From: Teredinibacter waterburyi
GTDB taxonomy: Bacteria; Pseudomonadota; Gammaproteobacteria; Pseudomonadales; Cellvibrionaceae
DNA length: 64,000 bases
Assembly (NCBI RefSeq): GCF_001922985.1
Contig: NZ_MRUH01000022.1
Location: 1-64,000, forward strand
Reading direction: 5' to 3'
Shown here: in pieces, positions 18,733 through 28,777 of the stretch
How positions within the stretch are numbered: position 1 is the stretch's first letter
Layout: every line of letters starts with the position of its first letter
Notes under the pieces: model-generated
The model's input: the letters and a program-made list of their open reading frames with translations, nothing else
Databases searched by the model: none
What the model was told of the DNA's origin: nothing
Translations under genes and position numbers: made by a program

Positions 18733-19351
18733 TTGTTTTCTGCTGGGCTGCGAGCCAGCGCTTGAGGATGATGGTAAGCTTTAGTGCGTCGCGATTGGCG
18801 ACAATCTTTGCCGGTAGGCGGAGCCCTTCCAGCTCTTGGTAGCGGGGATAACTTATCAGCCAGCCGCGCTGCTCTATGAGGGCGACAGTGCCGTCGGGGT
18901 TGTATTCGATTCTGCTCGCGACACTATCGGGCGAAGCAATGCCGCGCACCCAGTAGCGCATTTCACTTACCGGAATTGTCCAGTCAAGACGCTCAGCCAG
19001 AAGCTGTTCAGCATTGGCTGCACGCCATTGCTGGCCATCGGCGTTGAGCGTTACCTGTTTGTTTTTGCGGCTGAGGCTGGCTGCGCCTTGACCGAGTGGG
19101 CCGCTAAAGTGAATGTTGTAGTCTGAGCCGCGATTGCGCCACGTAAAATTAGCACTCTGTCCCTTGCCGTCTAGTTTGAGTCCGAATTTGCCGTCTAGAT
19201 CCCAATGGGTAAACTGTTCGGCGCTAGCGGGCACAGTAACTTGGGCATCACCTTGCCTAGAGCCGAGGCTCTGGCAGCCTTGCAAAAGCACGCTTAACAC
19301 AAGTGCAAGGCCTACTAAACATTGACTCGAATAACCGTAAGCTGGCGACAT
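18725..19351 (-). CDS. lolB: Outer-membrane lipoprotein receptor LolB
   Basis: 208 residues. A lipoprotein signal with lipobox LLQGC (Cys26) anchors it to the outer membrane, where it takes lipoproteins from LolA and inserts them. The beta-barrel-like segments HWDLDGKFGLK, FTWRNRGSDYNIHFSGPLG and WLISYPRYQ fit the family. Adjacent to ispE and hemA in the conserved arrangement. It starts 3 bases after the TPR gene stop. Confidence 0.93.
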   Translation of the reverse strand: MSPAYGYSSQCLVGLALVLSVLLQGCQSLGSRQGDAQVTVPASAEQFTHWDLDGKFGLKLDGKGQSANFTWRNRGSDYNIHFSGPLGQGAASLSRKNKQVTLNADGQQWRAANAEQLLAERLDWTIPVSEMRYWVRGIASPDSVASRIEYNPDGTVALIEQRGWLISYPRYQELEGLRLPAKIVANRDALKLTIILKRWLAAQQKTND

Positions 19352-19354
19352 AAT

Positions 19355-21139
19355 CTAATTAAGCTCTACCTGCAGGCGCTGTAGCGTTTTCTTTATGATG
19401 CTACTGCTCGGATTTTGCTGCAGTGCATCCCGCCAAACCGCGCGCGCCGCGTCACTATCGCCCGATACCCAAAGTACTTCGCCTAGATGCGCGGCTATCT
19501 CGTGGTCTGGCATGGCCTTCAACGCCGCTCTCAACCGTACTAGCGCTGCTGGGATATTGCCGCGCCGGTACTCTACCCAGCCCATGCTATCCATCACAGC
19601 GGGGTCGTCCGGCGCCAGTACGAAGGCCTTGCTGATATAGGTGTAGGCTTCGTCGAGGCGATCGGTTAAGTCCGCGAGTGTGTAGCCTAAAGCGTTAAGT
19701 GCGGCGGCATTCTCCGGGTTGAGCGCAATTATTCGTTTAAGGTCCCGCTCTGCACCCTCTAAATTATTGATGCGGGTGTAGAGCATGGCGCGCGAGTAGA
19801 GGGCGTTGGTCGCATCGGGGAATTCTTCCAGAGCTTCGCTTAACAGCAGCTCTGCTGCCGCGATTTGACCCGCGCTCAACAGGACTTCGGATTCTAGAAT
19901 ATAGAGGCCCTCGCGGTAGCCTGATTGCGGGGACTCCGGCGCTAAAGCCGTGCGCGCCTGACGCAGCATGGTTAGCGCTTCTAGAGACTGATCTTCAGCG
20001 ACCAACAGATCTTTGGCGCGAGACAAGGCGGCGACGTAGTTATGGCCCGGCTGGACCTGCTGGTAGTGTTTGATGGCGCTGCTTCGATCTTGCTTTTGAC
20101 TGTAGATAACGCCTAGGTTGAAGTTCGCCGAAGAGAGGTAGTGGCCGGTTTCGATTAAGGTTAAGAAGTGTTGCTCGGCGTCATCGGTTCGTCCTGACTC
20201 CAGCTCCACTAGCCCGAGAGAGAAGAGTATCTCGGGGTCTTGAGGTGCAACCTTAAGCAGCGACTTAAATTGTTCACGGCTTTCATTAATGTCGTATGCG
20301 GACATTAACCTCGCGTAGCGGGCTCGCAGTGCGAAATTTCCGGGGTTGGCCGCGACCAGATCCGCTAGCTTTTTAAGCGCCAGCTCCGGTTTGCCGAGCA
20401 TTTGTAAAATATGCGCTTCTTGATAAGAGGCCTGTAGATTATTGGGTTCTATCGTCAGCGTGCGTTTTATCGCCGTTAACGCTTCTTCTGGGCGATTGGA
20501 CTCTGTTAGCAAAATACTGGTGCCGAGGAGGAGTAGGCTGTTCTGTGGGTGGCGTTTGGCTAGCGCTTGGTAGCGACTAAGTAAGTCCTGCAGTAAGAAT
20601 GGGTCGCCACCCACGGCGCGTAGTGCAATCGAGTCGAATGGCGCGGGTTGACCGAGGCCGGCAAGTTGCTCCGCTTGATATAGCGCTTCGAGCAAGCGAT
20701 TTGCCTGAATCAATTCGGCCATGAAAATCAGCTGAGCATCCAGGTTGCTTGGTTCTAGTTCGTGCCATTGTTGGGCTAACGCTAAAGCGCTGCTGTGAGC
20801 TTCTAGGATGCGGGCTATTTGGGTGGCGCGTCCAGTAACGGCTGGGTCCCTAGTGGTCAGGGCCTGTTGCTGGTAATTGCTAAGTGCGATGTCATAACGG
20901 CGTCGGTCGATAGCCATTTCCGCCACTAATAGGGCGTATAGAGATTCGCTGCTAAAGGGGCGGTCCACCTTGGCGCTCGATATTGCCGCTGCATTTTCGT
21001 TTGTGTTTTTGGTTGGCGTATCGGTGGCTTGTTGGCTCGCCATATTGGCGCAGCCAGAGGTGGCAGCTATCAAAGAGCCAAGTATTAGCGAGCGCCACCA
21101 GCTGTTGCCACTATAGGAGGAGGCGTGTGCGGTCGACAT
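19355..21139 (-). CDS. TPR-repeat lipoprotein
   Basis: 594 residues from the ATG at 21139. A TTG 33 bases upstream would add an unlikely N-terminus before the signal sequence. The signal ends in a lipobox-like ATSGC (Cys about 29), so it is likely a lipoprotein. Most of the rest is tetratricopeptide repeats, for example near 210-330 and 420-560 (ALNALGYTLADLTDRLDEA, AVMDSMGWVEYRRGN). Homologues stand upstream of lolB in pseudomonads (PA4667 type). They are presumed envelope scaffolds; no enzymatic motif is visible. Confidence 0.85.
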   Translation of the reverse strand: MSTAHASSYSGNSWWRSLILGSLIAATSGCANMASQQATDTPTKNTNENAAAISSAKVDRPFSSESLYALLVAEMAIDRRRYDIALSNYQQQALTTRDPAVTGRATQIARILEAHSSALALAQQWHELEPSNLDAQLIFMAELIQANRLLEALYQAEQLAGLGQPAPFDSIALRAVGGDPFLLQDLLSRYQALAKRHPQNSLLLLGTSILLTESNRPEEALTAIKRTLTIEPNNLQASYQEAHILQMLGKPELALKKLADLVAANPGNFALRARYARLMSAYDINESREQFKSLLKVAPQDPEILFSLGLVELESGRTDDAEQHFLTLIETGHYLSSANFNLGVIYSQKQDRSSAIKHYQQVQPGHNYVAALSRAKDLLVAEDQSLEALTMLRQARTALAPESPQSGYREGLYILESEVLLSAGQIAAAELLLSEALEEFPDATNALYSRAMLYTRINNLEGAERDLKRIIALNPENAAALNALGYTLADLTDRLDEAYTYISKAFVLAPDDPAVMDSMGWVEYRRGNIPAALVRLRAALKAMPDHEIAAHLGEVLWVSGDSDAARAVWRDALQQNPSSSIIKKTLQRLQVELN

Positions 21140-21754
21140 TTTTGTGCGGGTGATGCGGGTGAATAGGGGCAATGTATCTAATCTCTCTCGGCTGACTCTG
21201 GTGTTTCTAGCGCTTTAGGCCATAACTAAACTATACAGGCCGTTGAGCCGGTATGGGCTTTAAGGCTTTTTCGGGAACAGGTATTTCCCCCGGCGAGTAT
21301 AAGTACTAATCAATATGAGTGTAACCAGTATAGGCTGGAGTCGCTGACCTAGCTTGTGACAGGGTTTGCGCGCCAGAGTTCTGCTGTGGCTAGTTCCCCA
21401 GTATATCAAGCTTGCGTCTGGAGGGAAGTGCCCCAATTTCGGCGATAATACCGTACTACGGCGGGGGTGATTTTCGTGACCGATGTTTTTAAAACCCTGT
21501 AACTATGGGCTGCTTGGCGCAGGTGAAAACGCTTTTGCTCGGCACAGCGCTTGCCTTCTTCGGTGGTAAACAAGAAAATGGGCGGTTTTTCACGCTGTAT
21601 GCTGCTGTGGGCCAAGTAGTGTTGACTCGGATTGGTTCGCGTCGGAGAGGTATCCGGCTGTATATAAATAGCCATCAGGTCGTTGGCTGATTTCGGTGTG
21701 AACGGTCGCTTAAGGAGTTGTTAGGCGGCTCTAATTTTAGGTTTTTCGGTAGAT
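21140..21754. other. Intergenic region between TPR gene and hemA
   Basis: 615 bases separating divergent genes, which must hold promoters for the minus-strand lolB group and the hemA operon. Short open frames exist on both strands but show no family features and no good ribosome binding sites. I see no RNA gene and no clear promoter pair. Confidence 0.5.
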
Positions 21755-23029
21755 ATGACGTTTATTGCGCTAGGTATCAATCACAATACCGCGAGTCTCG
21801 AAATACGCGAGAGAGTCGCATTTGCCCCTGCCGAAATCGAGCAGGCGCTTCAGAACGCGCAAAATTCCAGTGTGGCCAGCGAGATCGCAATACTTTCCAC
21901 CTGCAATCGCACGGAAATCTACTGTCAGTCAGAATCCGATTCTCGGCAGTTGTTGCAATGGCTAGCCGATCACAAGAATGCCGAGTTTGAACAATTGGTT
22001 GCGGCCCACTATGTGTATCAAGGTGGTGACGCTGCTCGCCATATGATGTCGGTCGCTAGCGGATTGGATTCGCTGGTACTCGGCGAACCGCAAATACTCG
22101 GTCAAATGAAATCTTGCTACGCGGTGGCTCAAGAAGCCGGCGTGCTCGGTACGGGACTGCACGATGCTTTTCAGCGGGTGTTTGCGGTGGCGAAAAAAGT
22201 ACGTTCCGAGACGGCGATTGGTGAAAACCCTGTTTCGGTTGCCTATGCAGCCGTGGCTCTGGCGCAGCAGATATTTTCGGATCTAAAGCGCGATACCGCG
22301 TTGTTAATTGGTGCCGGGGAAACCATAGAACTGGTTGCTAGACACCTAAAGAATCATGGAATTAAGCGGATTATTGTCGCCAATCGAACCCTCGGTAATG
22401 CCCGCAAGCTGGCAAATGAATTAGATGCGGAGGCGATATTGCTGGCTGACATTCCGGATTATCTATATCAGGCGGATATCGTCATCTCCTCCACCGCGAG
22501 TCAATTGCCGCTGTTAGGTAAGGGCGCTGTCGAGCAGGCGCTTAAAAAGCGTAAACACCGCCCCATGTTTATGGTTGATATTGCCGTACCGCGCGATATC
22601 GAACCGCAGGTCGCTGAACTTGCGGATGTTTACCTGTATACGGTGGACGACTTAAAAGAAGTTATCGACGAAAATAAAAAGTCTCGTGAGGAAGCGGCGC
22701 ATATCGCTCGCGAGATCATTAATGCGGGGGTTGAACGGTTTGAGGCGGATCAACGAGCGCTTTCGGCGGTGACCGTAGTAAAAGCTTTTCGGCAGTCGGT
22801 CGATGGTCTGCGTGAGCAGGAACTTCAAAAAAGTTTGCGAGCCTTAGAGGCCGGCGGTGATCCGGCAGAAATAATGGCTGCACTTTCGCGCAACCTAACC
22901 AATAAATTTTTGCATCAGCCAACGTCGCAATTAAAAAAGGCCAGTGCTGATGGCCGCGACCATATGATTACCGAGTTCCAGACACTGTTTGGATTAAATA
23001 CTCTAAAAGATGAAGAGTCCGATTCTTGA
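21755..23029 (+). CDS. hemA: Glutamyl-tRNA reductase
   Basis: 424 residues. It reduces glutamyl-tRNA with NADPH to glutamate-1-semialdehyde, the first step of tetrapyrrole synthesis. The nucleophilic Cys50 is in [28 protein letters not shown] near 99, the NADPH-binding [16 protein letters not shown] near 186, and the C-terminal dimerisation helix are all present. First gene of a hemA-prfA-prmC-moeB run, the standard order. Confidence 0.97.
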   Translation: MTFIALGINHNTASLEIRERVAFAPAEIEQALQNAQNSSVASEIAILSTCNRTEIYCQSESDSRQLLQWLADHKNAEFEQLVAAHYVYQGGDAARHMMSVASGLDSLVLGEPQILGQMKSCYAVAQEAGVLGTGLHDAFQRVFAVAKKVRSETAIGENPVSVAYAAVALAQQIFSDLKRDTALLIGAGETIELVARHLKNHGIKRIIVANRTLGNARKLANELDAEAILLADIPDYLYQADIVISSTASQLPLLGKGAVEQALKKRKHRPMFMVDIAVPRDIEPQVAELADVYLYTVDDLKEVIDENKKSREEAAHIAREIINAGVERFEADQRALSAVTVVKAFRQSVDGLREQELQKSLRALEAGGDPAEIMAALSRNLTNKFLHQPTSQLKKASADGRDHMITEFQTLFGLNTLKDEESDS

Positions 23030-23077
23030 TTGCTCGGTCGACACCCATACACATACTCAAAGTGAAATAACGAGTTT

Positions 23078-24160
23078 ATGAAAGATTCCATTAAAGCCAA
23101 GCTAGAAAACCTTGCCGAACGCTACACCGAGGTGGGCGCCCTGCTGAGCGATGCCGGCATTATTGCCAACCAAAATAAATTTCGCGAGCTGTCTAAAGAG
23201 TACGCCGAAATTGAACCTGTGGTTGAGTGTTTTAATCGTTACCAAACCGTCATGGACGATATTGCCGAAGCCAAGGCGTTAATGGCAGACGGCGATGCCG
23301 ATATGCGCGAGATGGCTCAAGAAGAATTAAAAGATAGCGAAAAACTTATCGAGCCACTTGAACTGGAATTGCAAAAGCTATTGTTGCCGAAAGACCCCAA
23401 CGACGGCAAAAACGTATATTTGGAAATCCGCGCGGGAACGGGTGGCGATGAGGCTGCAATTTTTTCCGGCGATTTATTTCGTATGTATTCGCGCTTTGCC
23501 GAGGAAATGGGCTGGCGAGTAGAAGTGATTAGCGAGAACCAAGGCGAACATGGCGGCTACAAGGAAATCATTACCCGTGTCGTTGGGCAGGGCGTGTATT
23601 CGAAAATGAAGTTTGAGTCGGGTGCTCACCGTGTTCAGCGCGTGCCAGAAACGGAATCTCAGGGGCGGATTCACACCTCAGCTTGTACCGTTGCGGTAAT
23701 GCCGGAAGCCGATGAGGCAGAAGAGGTCAATATTAATAAAGCGGATTTGCGCGTCGACACATTTCGCGCTTCCGGCGCTGGTGGACAGCACGTCAACAAA
23801 ACCGACTCCGCTATTCGAATTATCCACATTCCTTCGGGCATAGTGGTGGAGTGTCAGGACGAACGATCACAGCATAAAAACCGAGCCAAGGCGATGTCGC
23901 TACTGGCCACCAAACTTAATAACGCGCAATCGGAAAAAGCGGCGGCAGAGCAGGCCAGCGAACGTAAAAGTTTGGTGGGAAGCGGTGATCGCTCCGAACG
24001 CATTCGAACCTACAACTACCCGCAGGGGCGTGTAACTGATCACCGAATTAATTTAACCTTGTACAAGTTAGACGAGATTATGCAGGGCGCTTTAATTGAT
24101 GTAGTGCAGCCGTTGGTAAATGAATATCAAGCCGACTTGCTCGCGGCGTTAAGCCAGTAA
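23078..24160 (+). CDS. prfA: Peptide chain release factor 1
   Basis: 360 residues. RF1 reads UAA and UAG. The codon-recognition tripeptide appears as PET (residues near 187, within RVPETESQG) rather than the PAT of E. coli, keeping the PxT pattern. The catalytic GGQ is in [15 protein letters not shown] near 233. Its stop codon overlaps the prmC start (TAATG), so the methyltransferase that modifies this GGQ is translationally coupled. Confidence 0.97.
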   Translation: MKDSIKAKLENLAERYTEVGALLSDAGIIANQNKFRELSKEYAEIEPVVECFNRYQTVMDDIAEAKALMADGDADMREMAQEELKDSEKLIEPLELELQKLLLPKDPNDGKNVYLEIRAGTGGDEAAIFSGDLFRMYSRFAEEMGWRVEVISENQGEHGGYKEIITRVVGQGVYSKMKFESGAHRVQRVPETESQGRIHTSACTVAVMPEADEAEEVNINKADLRVDTFRASGAGGQHVNKTDSAIRIIHIPSGIVVECQDERSQHKNRAKAMSLLATKLNNAQSEKAAAEQASERKSLVGSGDRSERIRTYNYPQGRVTDHRINLTLYKLDEIMQGALIDVVQPLVNEYQADLLAALSQ

Positions 24161-25053
24161 TGATCACTGCAGCTGTACATTCTGTCGCCGCCTGTTTGCG
24201 CGCGGCGCAGCTGCAATTACACAAAAGTGATTCTGCACGGCTAGACGCGGAAGTCCTGCTCGGCCATGTGTTAAACAAAAGCAGAACCTGGCTGTATACC
24301 TGGCCGGAAAAGCCCCTTTCTCCCGATAACTATCAAACCTTCCAGCAACTGCTCGCACGCCGTGAGACGGGTGAGCCAATTGCACATATTACCGGCGAGC
24401 GCGAATTTTGGTCGCTGAGTTTTTTTGTTTCTGCAGCGACACTTATACCGCGTCCTGATACCGAACAGTTGGTTGAGGCCGTGCTGGATATTGTGAATGT
24501 CGGTGCGGGAAAAGAGATTGGATGTAGCACTCCTCAGCGAATGTTGGACTTGGGAACAGGGACTGGCGCGATTGCAATTGCGCTAGCTACGGAATTGCCG
24601 CAGGCTGAAATTATTGCTGTGGATTATTCCGCAGAGGCTGTTGCGCTCGCTGAAAAAAATCGCCAGCGTCATGGCTGTGACAATCTTCGTTGTATTCAAA
24701 GCGACTGGTATGACGCGCTGCGCCGTGATGCTGGCGTGATTAACCAGTTTGACGTAATCGTAAGTAATCCACCTTATATCGCTGCCAGCGATGAGCATCT
24801 CCAGCAGGGTGATGTGCGCTTCGAGCCGCGCTCTGCGCTTGTCGCGGAACATGACGGTTTGGCGGATATTGAAATTATCATCGCGCAGGGACGAGAGTTC
24901 TTGGCTTCTGGCGGTTGGTTGTTATTGGAACACGGCTGGCGTCAAGCTGAGGCGGTGGCCGCGATTTTTAACCGTTGCGGGTATGCTGCGATTACCACCC
25001 GACAGGATTTGGCCGGAAACGATCGCGTAACGCTTGCCCAGTATAAAATTTAA
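24160..25053 (+). CDS. prmC: Release factor glutamine methyltransferase
   Basis: 297 residues, somewhat longer than the E. coli 277. It N5-methylates the Gln of the GGQ motif in RF1 and RF2. Seen: motif I LDLGTGTGAIAIAL near 129, and the catalytic NPPY in IVSNPPYIAAS near 203. The extra length comes from a loop near residues 110-125 before motif I. One-base overlap with prfA. Confidence 0.96.
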   Translation: MITAAVHSVAACLRAAQLQLHKSDSARLDAEVLLGHVLNKSRTWLYTWPEKPLSPDNYQTFQQLLARRETGEPIAHITGEREFWSLSFFVSAATLIPRPDTEQLVEAVLDIVNVGAGKEIGCSTPQRMLDLGTGTGAIAIALATELPQAEIIAVDYSAEAVALAEKNRQRHGCDNLRCIQSDWYDALRRDAGVINQFDVIVSNPPYIAASDEHLQQGDVRFEPRSALVAEHDGLADIEIIIAQGREFLASGGWLLLEHGWRQAEAVAAIFNRCGYAAITTRQDLAGNDRVTLAQYKI

Positions 25054-25086
25054 CAGGCTAACTCGCTAACTAGAAAGGAGCGACAA

Positions 25087-25833
25087 ATGGACGATAAACA
25101 ATTGTTGCGTTACAGCCGCCATATTTTATTGCCTCAGGTCGATATTAAAGGCCAAGAAGCGATTAGTGCGGGGCGGGTGTTGATTATAGGAATAGGTGGT
25201 TTGGGTTCGCCGGTTTCCATGTATCTTGCAGCTTCTGGTGTGGGGACTTTGGTGCTGGTAGATGACGATAAGGTCGATGTTTCGAATCTGCAGCGGCAAA
25301 TTGTCCATCGCGAATACACCCTAGGCTTGAGTAAAGTTGAATCGGCGGCGCAAACACTAGCGGCGATTAATTCTACTGTTTGTATTAAAACACTTGCTCG
25401 GCGCTTGGATGAGATTACGTTAATGGAGCAGGTGGAGAAGGCTGATGTGGTAGTTGATTGCAGCGATAACTTTGTTACCCGCAAGTTGCTAAACCGTACT
25501 TGCTTAGCCACGCGAACCCCCTTGGTGTCGGGTGCAGCAATACGTTTAGAGGGGCAGCTCGCCGTGTTTGATTTTCGTGATCAAACCTGCCCCTGCTATC
25601 AATGTTTATATGCGCTTACGGGAGATGAAGATCTAACCTGCTCGCAAAATGGGGTGCTTTCGCCGGTGGTGGGTGTGGTCGGAAGTCATCAAGCTTTAGA
25701 GGCGCTGAAAATTCTAGGCAGTTTTGGCAAGTTAAACGCGGGACGCCTTGCCCTGTTCGACGGTTATGCAAATCAATGGCGCTACTTGAACGCACAGAAA
25801 GATCCGAAGTGTGAAGTCTGCGGTAATCCTTAG
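25087..25833 (+). CDS. moeB: Molybdopterin-synthase adenylyltransferase MoeB
   Basis: 248 residues, E1-like ThiF/MoeB family. It adenylates the C-terminus of MoaD (or ThiS in thiamine synthesis). Seen: nucleotide-binding GIGGLGSPVSMYLA near 36, VDVSNLQRQIVH near 63, VVDCSDNFVTR near 125, and two Cys pairs (CPCYQC near 165 and CEVC near the end) for structural zinc. AAAGGAG precedes the ATG. It follows prmC as in many relatives; the actual partner, MoaD or ThiS, is not decided by context. Confidence 0.88.
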   Translation: MDDKQLLRYSRHILLPQVDIKGQEAISAGRVLIIGIGGLGSPVSMYLAASGVGTLVLVDDDKVDVSNLQRQIVHREYTLGLSKVESAAQTLAAINSTVCIKTLARRLDEITLMEQVEKADVVVDCSDNFVTRKLLNRTCLATRTPLVSGAAIRLEGQLAVFDFRDQTCPCYQCLYALTGDEDLTCSQNGVLSPVVGVVGSHQALEALKILGSFGKLNAGRLALFDGYANQWRYLNAQKDPKCEVCGNP

Positions 25834-25850
25834 GCGTGTTTTTTTAAAGT

Positions 25851-25875
25851 AAAAAAACGGCCGCATAGGCGGCCG
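25851..25875 (-). terminator. Rho-independent terminator of the TonB-dependent receptor gene
   Basis: On the minus strand CGGCCGC-CTAT-GCGGCCG (58-75 of the 25800s) is followed directly by seven Ts. It begins about 30 bases after the receptor stop codon. Because moeB converges here, it may also block plus-strand read-through weakly. Confidence 0.85.
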
Positions 25876-25906
25876 GTGTTGCTGTTACGCAAGTGAGGTT
25901 ATTGCT

Positions 25907-28405
25907 TTAGAACTTAATTTTAAGCTCCAAAGCAACAGTGCGTGGACGCCGCACAAAACTGTAGAAGGTGTTGGTATTAAATTGCGAGTCGGAAAGCGGT
26001 GCATTGCCGGAGTAGGAAACCACCTCCTCGTTTAACAGGTTTTTGCCCAGTATTGCGATACTAATATTTTCTGACTCCATACCCAAACGTAAACCCATCA
26101 TAGTGTAAGGGTCGATGTCGCCATTCGGGTCAAGATTTACGTGTACCTGTTGCTCGGCAACTTGCTGTAAATCCAGTAGCGCAACAAGGTTCCAGCCGTC
26201 GTCGAGTGGACGGTAGTAATCTAGTGATAGGTTAACGGTATAGTCTGGCGTGTAGACGCCACGTTTACCTGTGTAGTCGCAGGTATCCAAAATGTTATCA
26301 CCGTTTAAGTCGACTCCATCACGTGTCTGGCCGGGGTAACAGTTGCCATTTTTAAAATCTTTGTATTCAAAATCGAGTAGCGATATGCCGTAGCGAGCGG
26401 TAAGGTTTTCCGTTACCAAGAAACGACCATCAACTTCCAAGCCTTGCACTAATACCTCTTTTGCATTGCCAACATTAAAGCCGACACCGCCGTCGAACTG
26501 ACTGATCTGCAAATCGTGGTATGTGGTGTGGTAAAGCGAAAAGTTTAATTCAGCACGACCATCGAGCAGGGTGTTTTTCATGCCAAGTTCAATTGCGTCA
26601 GCAGTCTCTTCTTCAAATTCGAAATACAGAGTTGGGTTGAGCTCGGCTCCAGAGGCCGTGCCCGCTGGCGCGGAAAAGTAGCCAACGCTATTTGACCGAG
26701 GGTCAAAGCCACCCGCTTTAAAACCGGTAGTAAACGAGGCATAGGCCATGCTGTCGCCATTGATGTCGTACTCAATGTTGAGCAAAGGGGTAAACGCCGA
26801 TTCGTCACGACTGCCGGAAATATTGTGGCCACTATTTTCTAATACCGGCCAGTTGCTGGGGTCGGTATTGGGTAGCGGGATATAGCGTGCCTGTTCACTT
26901 TCCGCTAAAAATAAGCTCAAGTAAGCGTAGGCAGCAACCGGATCGTTCAACGGTTCCGATGTGCTGGGGTCGATAATGTTGAGTACTTTACTCGCGTCTT
27001 TGGTTTCTTCGGTATAGCGGGCGCCCAAGGTAATATGCCATTCGTCATTCGCGTTCCAAGTCGCTCGCGCGAAGAGCGCCCAAGCTGTTGATTCTTGGAT
27101 AAAGTCGCGTCGTAAACCGGTGTTCGACATCATTGGGGCTGAGTTTGTTAGAAAATTCCCCTCGAGAATATCGATCTGATCGACAAATGTTTGGGTGTAG
27201 TCTTGATAGAAAACGCCTGCTAGCCACTCAATCTTTTCGCCAACCGGTGAGGCCAAGCGAATCTCCTGACTAAACTGATCGTAGTCTTCGTAGAGGTTCA
27301 CATTGAGGATATCGGCGGCAACAAAATCGCAGTCGCACAGTTCATGATAATTAAAGTTTAGCTTGCCGGTTATAGCGGTCAGTGCGTAATCGCCGATGTC
27401 GTAATCGGCTTTAAAGGTGTAGTTGTTGATTTTGTTGGTGCTGGTCTCAAGTGTGTTGACTTGGCGTTCATAGTTGAGCTCGGAGTCGATACTCGGTTGG
27501 CTGAGTATCTCTAGGTAGTCGGCGTAAGTTGGCTGCCCGTCGATAAGTGGCTGGTCATAAGTGATTTCAATTGCCCGTCCAATTGTGTCGAATTCACTTT
27601 GTTCTGCTTTGAAATAGAGGTTTAGGTTATCGCCGGCATCCCAGTCAACACTCAAACGCAGTGCGGATTCATCACGCTGTGGCTGGTCGCTGTTGAGGTA
27701 GGTGTTGGCCATATAGCCGTCATCGGACAGGCCTCGTGCCGCTAAGCGAACGCGGACGTCCTCGCTAACTGGGCCGGATACCATGCCGTTCACTTCCCAG
27801 GTATTAAAGTTCATTTCCTTGGACGCAGACACCGAGCCGGTGAAGTCTGATGAGGGTTTAGCTGTGGTGAGGTTGAGCGCCCCAGCAATACTGTTTTTGC
27901 CAAACAGTGTGCTTTGCGGACCGCGCAATAGCTCGGCGCGCTCCATATCCATCATCGGCGCGCGAAACAGCTGTGCGCGGCCGTAGTAGATACCGTCTAT
28001 ATACATGCCGACGGACTGCTCAAAACCCTGGCTGTTGTCGGAGCCGATACCGCGTACTCGCACCTGGGTGCTAAAGCCAGTTTCGGTAAAATGAATATTG
28101 GGCATGTGCACCGTTAGGTCACTGAGGTTTTCGATACCGGATGCTTCGAGCTGTTCGCCGGTAATGGCCGACACGGATAGCGGCACATCTTGTAGGCTTT
28201 CCACGCGTTTTTGCGCGGTGACAATAACCTCTTCTAGGCGCAGATGATGCGCGGGGTCGGTGACTTGTGCCTGCGCAGATAGGCCGACACTAAGGCTCGC
28301 CATGCCGACGGCAAAGGCGAGCGGTCGTAAGGCAAAACGGGGGGACGGAAGCGCTTTCTGGGGCGCGCGACCAATTGACTGCTGAAAAGAGGCTGATTTG
28401 TGCAT
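25907..28405 (-). CDS. TonB-dependent outer-membrane receptor
   Basis: 832 residues. The N-terminal region has a long signal peptide ending near AQAQ (residue 47), a TonB-box-like EEVIVTAQKR near 58, the plug domain (DVPLSVSAITGEQL; LLRGPQSTLFGKNSIAGALN near 165) and a 22-strand-type barrel ending in Phe (ALELKIKF). It would import an iron complex, cobalamin or glycan fragments with TonB energy. The substrate is not recognisable and no linked degradative or siderophore genes stand next to it. A calcium-loop-like segment lies near residue 695. Good Shine-Dalgarno sequence GGAGGA before the ATG. A rho-independent terminator follows. Confidence 0.9.
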   Translation of the reverse strand: MHKSASFQQSIGRAPQKALPSPRFALRPLAFAVGMASLSVGLSAQAQVTDPAHHLRLEEVIVTAQKRVESLQDVPLSVSAITGEQLEASGIENLSDLTVHMPNIHFTETGFSTQVRVRGIGSDNSQGFEQSVGMYIDGIYYGRAQLFRAPMMDMERAELLRGPQSTLFGKNSIAGALNLTTAKPSSDFTGSVSASKEMNFNTWEVNGMVSGPVSEDVRVRLAARGLSDDGYMANTYLNSDQPQRDESALRLSVDWDAGDNLNLYFKAEQSEFDTIGRAIEITYDQPLIDGQPTYADYLEILSQPSIDSELNYERQVNTLETSTNKINNYTFKADYDIGDYALTAITGKLNFNYHELCDCDFVAADILNVNLYEDYDQFSQEIRLASPVGEKIEWLAGVFYQDYTQTFVDQIDILEGNFLTNSAPMMSNTGLRRDFIQESTAWALFARATWNANDEWHITLGARYTEETKDASKVLNIIDPSTSEPLNDPVAAYAYLSLFLAESEQARYIPLPNTDPSNWPVLENSGHNISGSRDESAFTPLLNIEYDINGDSMAYASFTTGFKAGGFDPRSNSVGYFSAPAGTASGAELNPTLYFEFEEETADAIELGMKNTLLDGRAELNFSLYHTTYHDLQISQFDGGVGFNVGNAKEVLVQGLEVDGRFLVTENLTARYGISLLDFEYKDFKNGNCYPGQTRDGVDLNGDNILDTCDYTGKRGVYTPDYTVNLSLDYYRPLDDGWNLVALLDLQQVAEQQVHVNLDPNGDIDPYTMMGLRLGMESENISIAILGKNLLNEEVVSYSGNAPLSDSQFNTNTFYSFVRRPRTVALELKIKF

Positions 28406-28777
28406 TATTCCTCCGAACTCTATGTTGCCTACTTGGCTTTATAATTTTGTTTTCTGCTTGTTTCTTCGTTTGGCGTGCGGCGGATGGGCAAGTCGGGTGT
28501 GTAAGCGCACAGTTGGTCGCGCTTTTTGCTCGCGATTATCTGACCGCAAACCGATATGTTCGCGCAAAGTCCGTTTTGCCAGTGTATTAAGTCTAGCCAA
28601 AAATAGCGGCAAGTTAGCATTTATTCGATTGGTGCAAACTCGCGCCATATCTGCTGCCTCGGCATGATGGCTATACCGGATGGCAATAATAGCTGCAGTC
28701 GGTAAAAGTTAACACTAACCAGATCGAAAAACGCCTTAGTATTGAAGAAATACGGTTAGCCGGGTGGAAGCGTGTTG
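28406..28777. other. Intergenic region upstream of the TonB-dependent receptor
   Basis: 372 bases between two minus-strand genes. It includes the receptor's ribosome binding site next to 28406 and presumably its promoter. I see no Fur box, no riboswitch and no convincing gene. Confidence 0.45.

Noticed and set aside
21406-21690. Small genes in the hemA upstream gap
   Set aside because: Frames of 61 and 89 residues overlap on opposite strands, lack ribosome binding sites and resemble no family.
28375-28667. Small frames upstream of the TonB receptor
   Set aside because: Several overlapping frames on both strands, partly inside the receptor gene, with no ribosome binding site or recognisable features.
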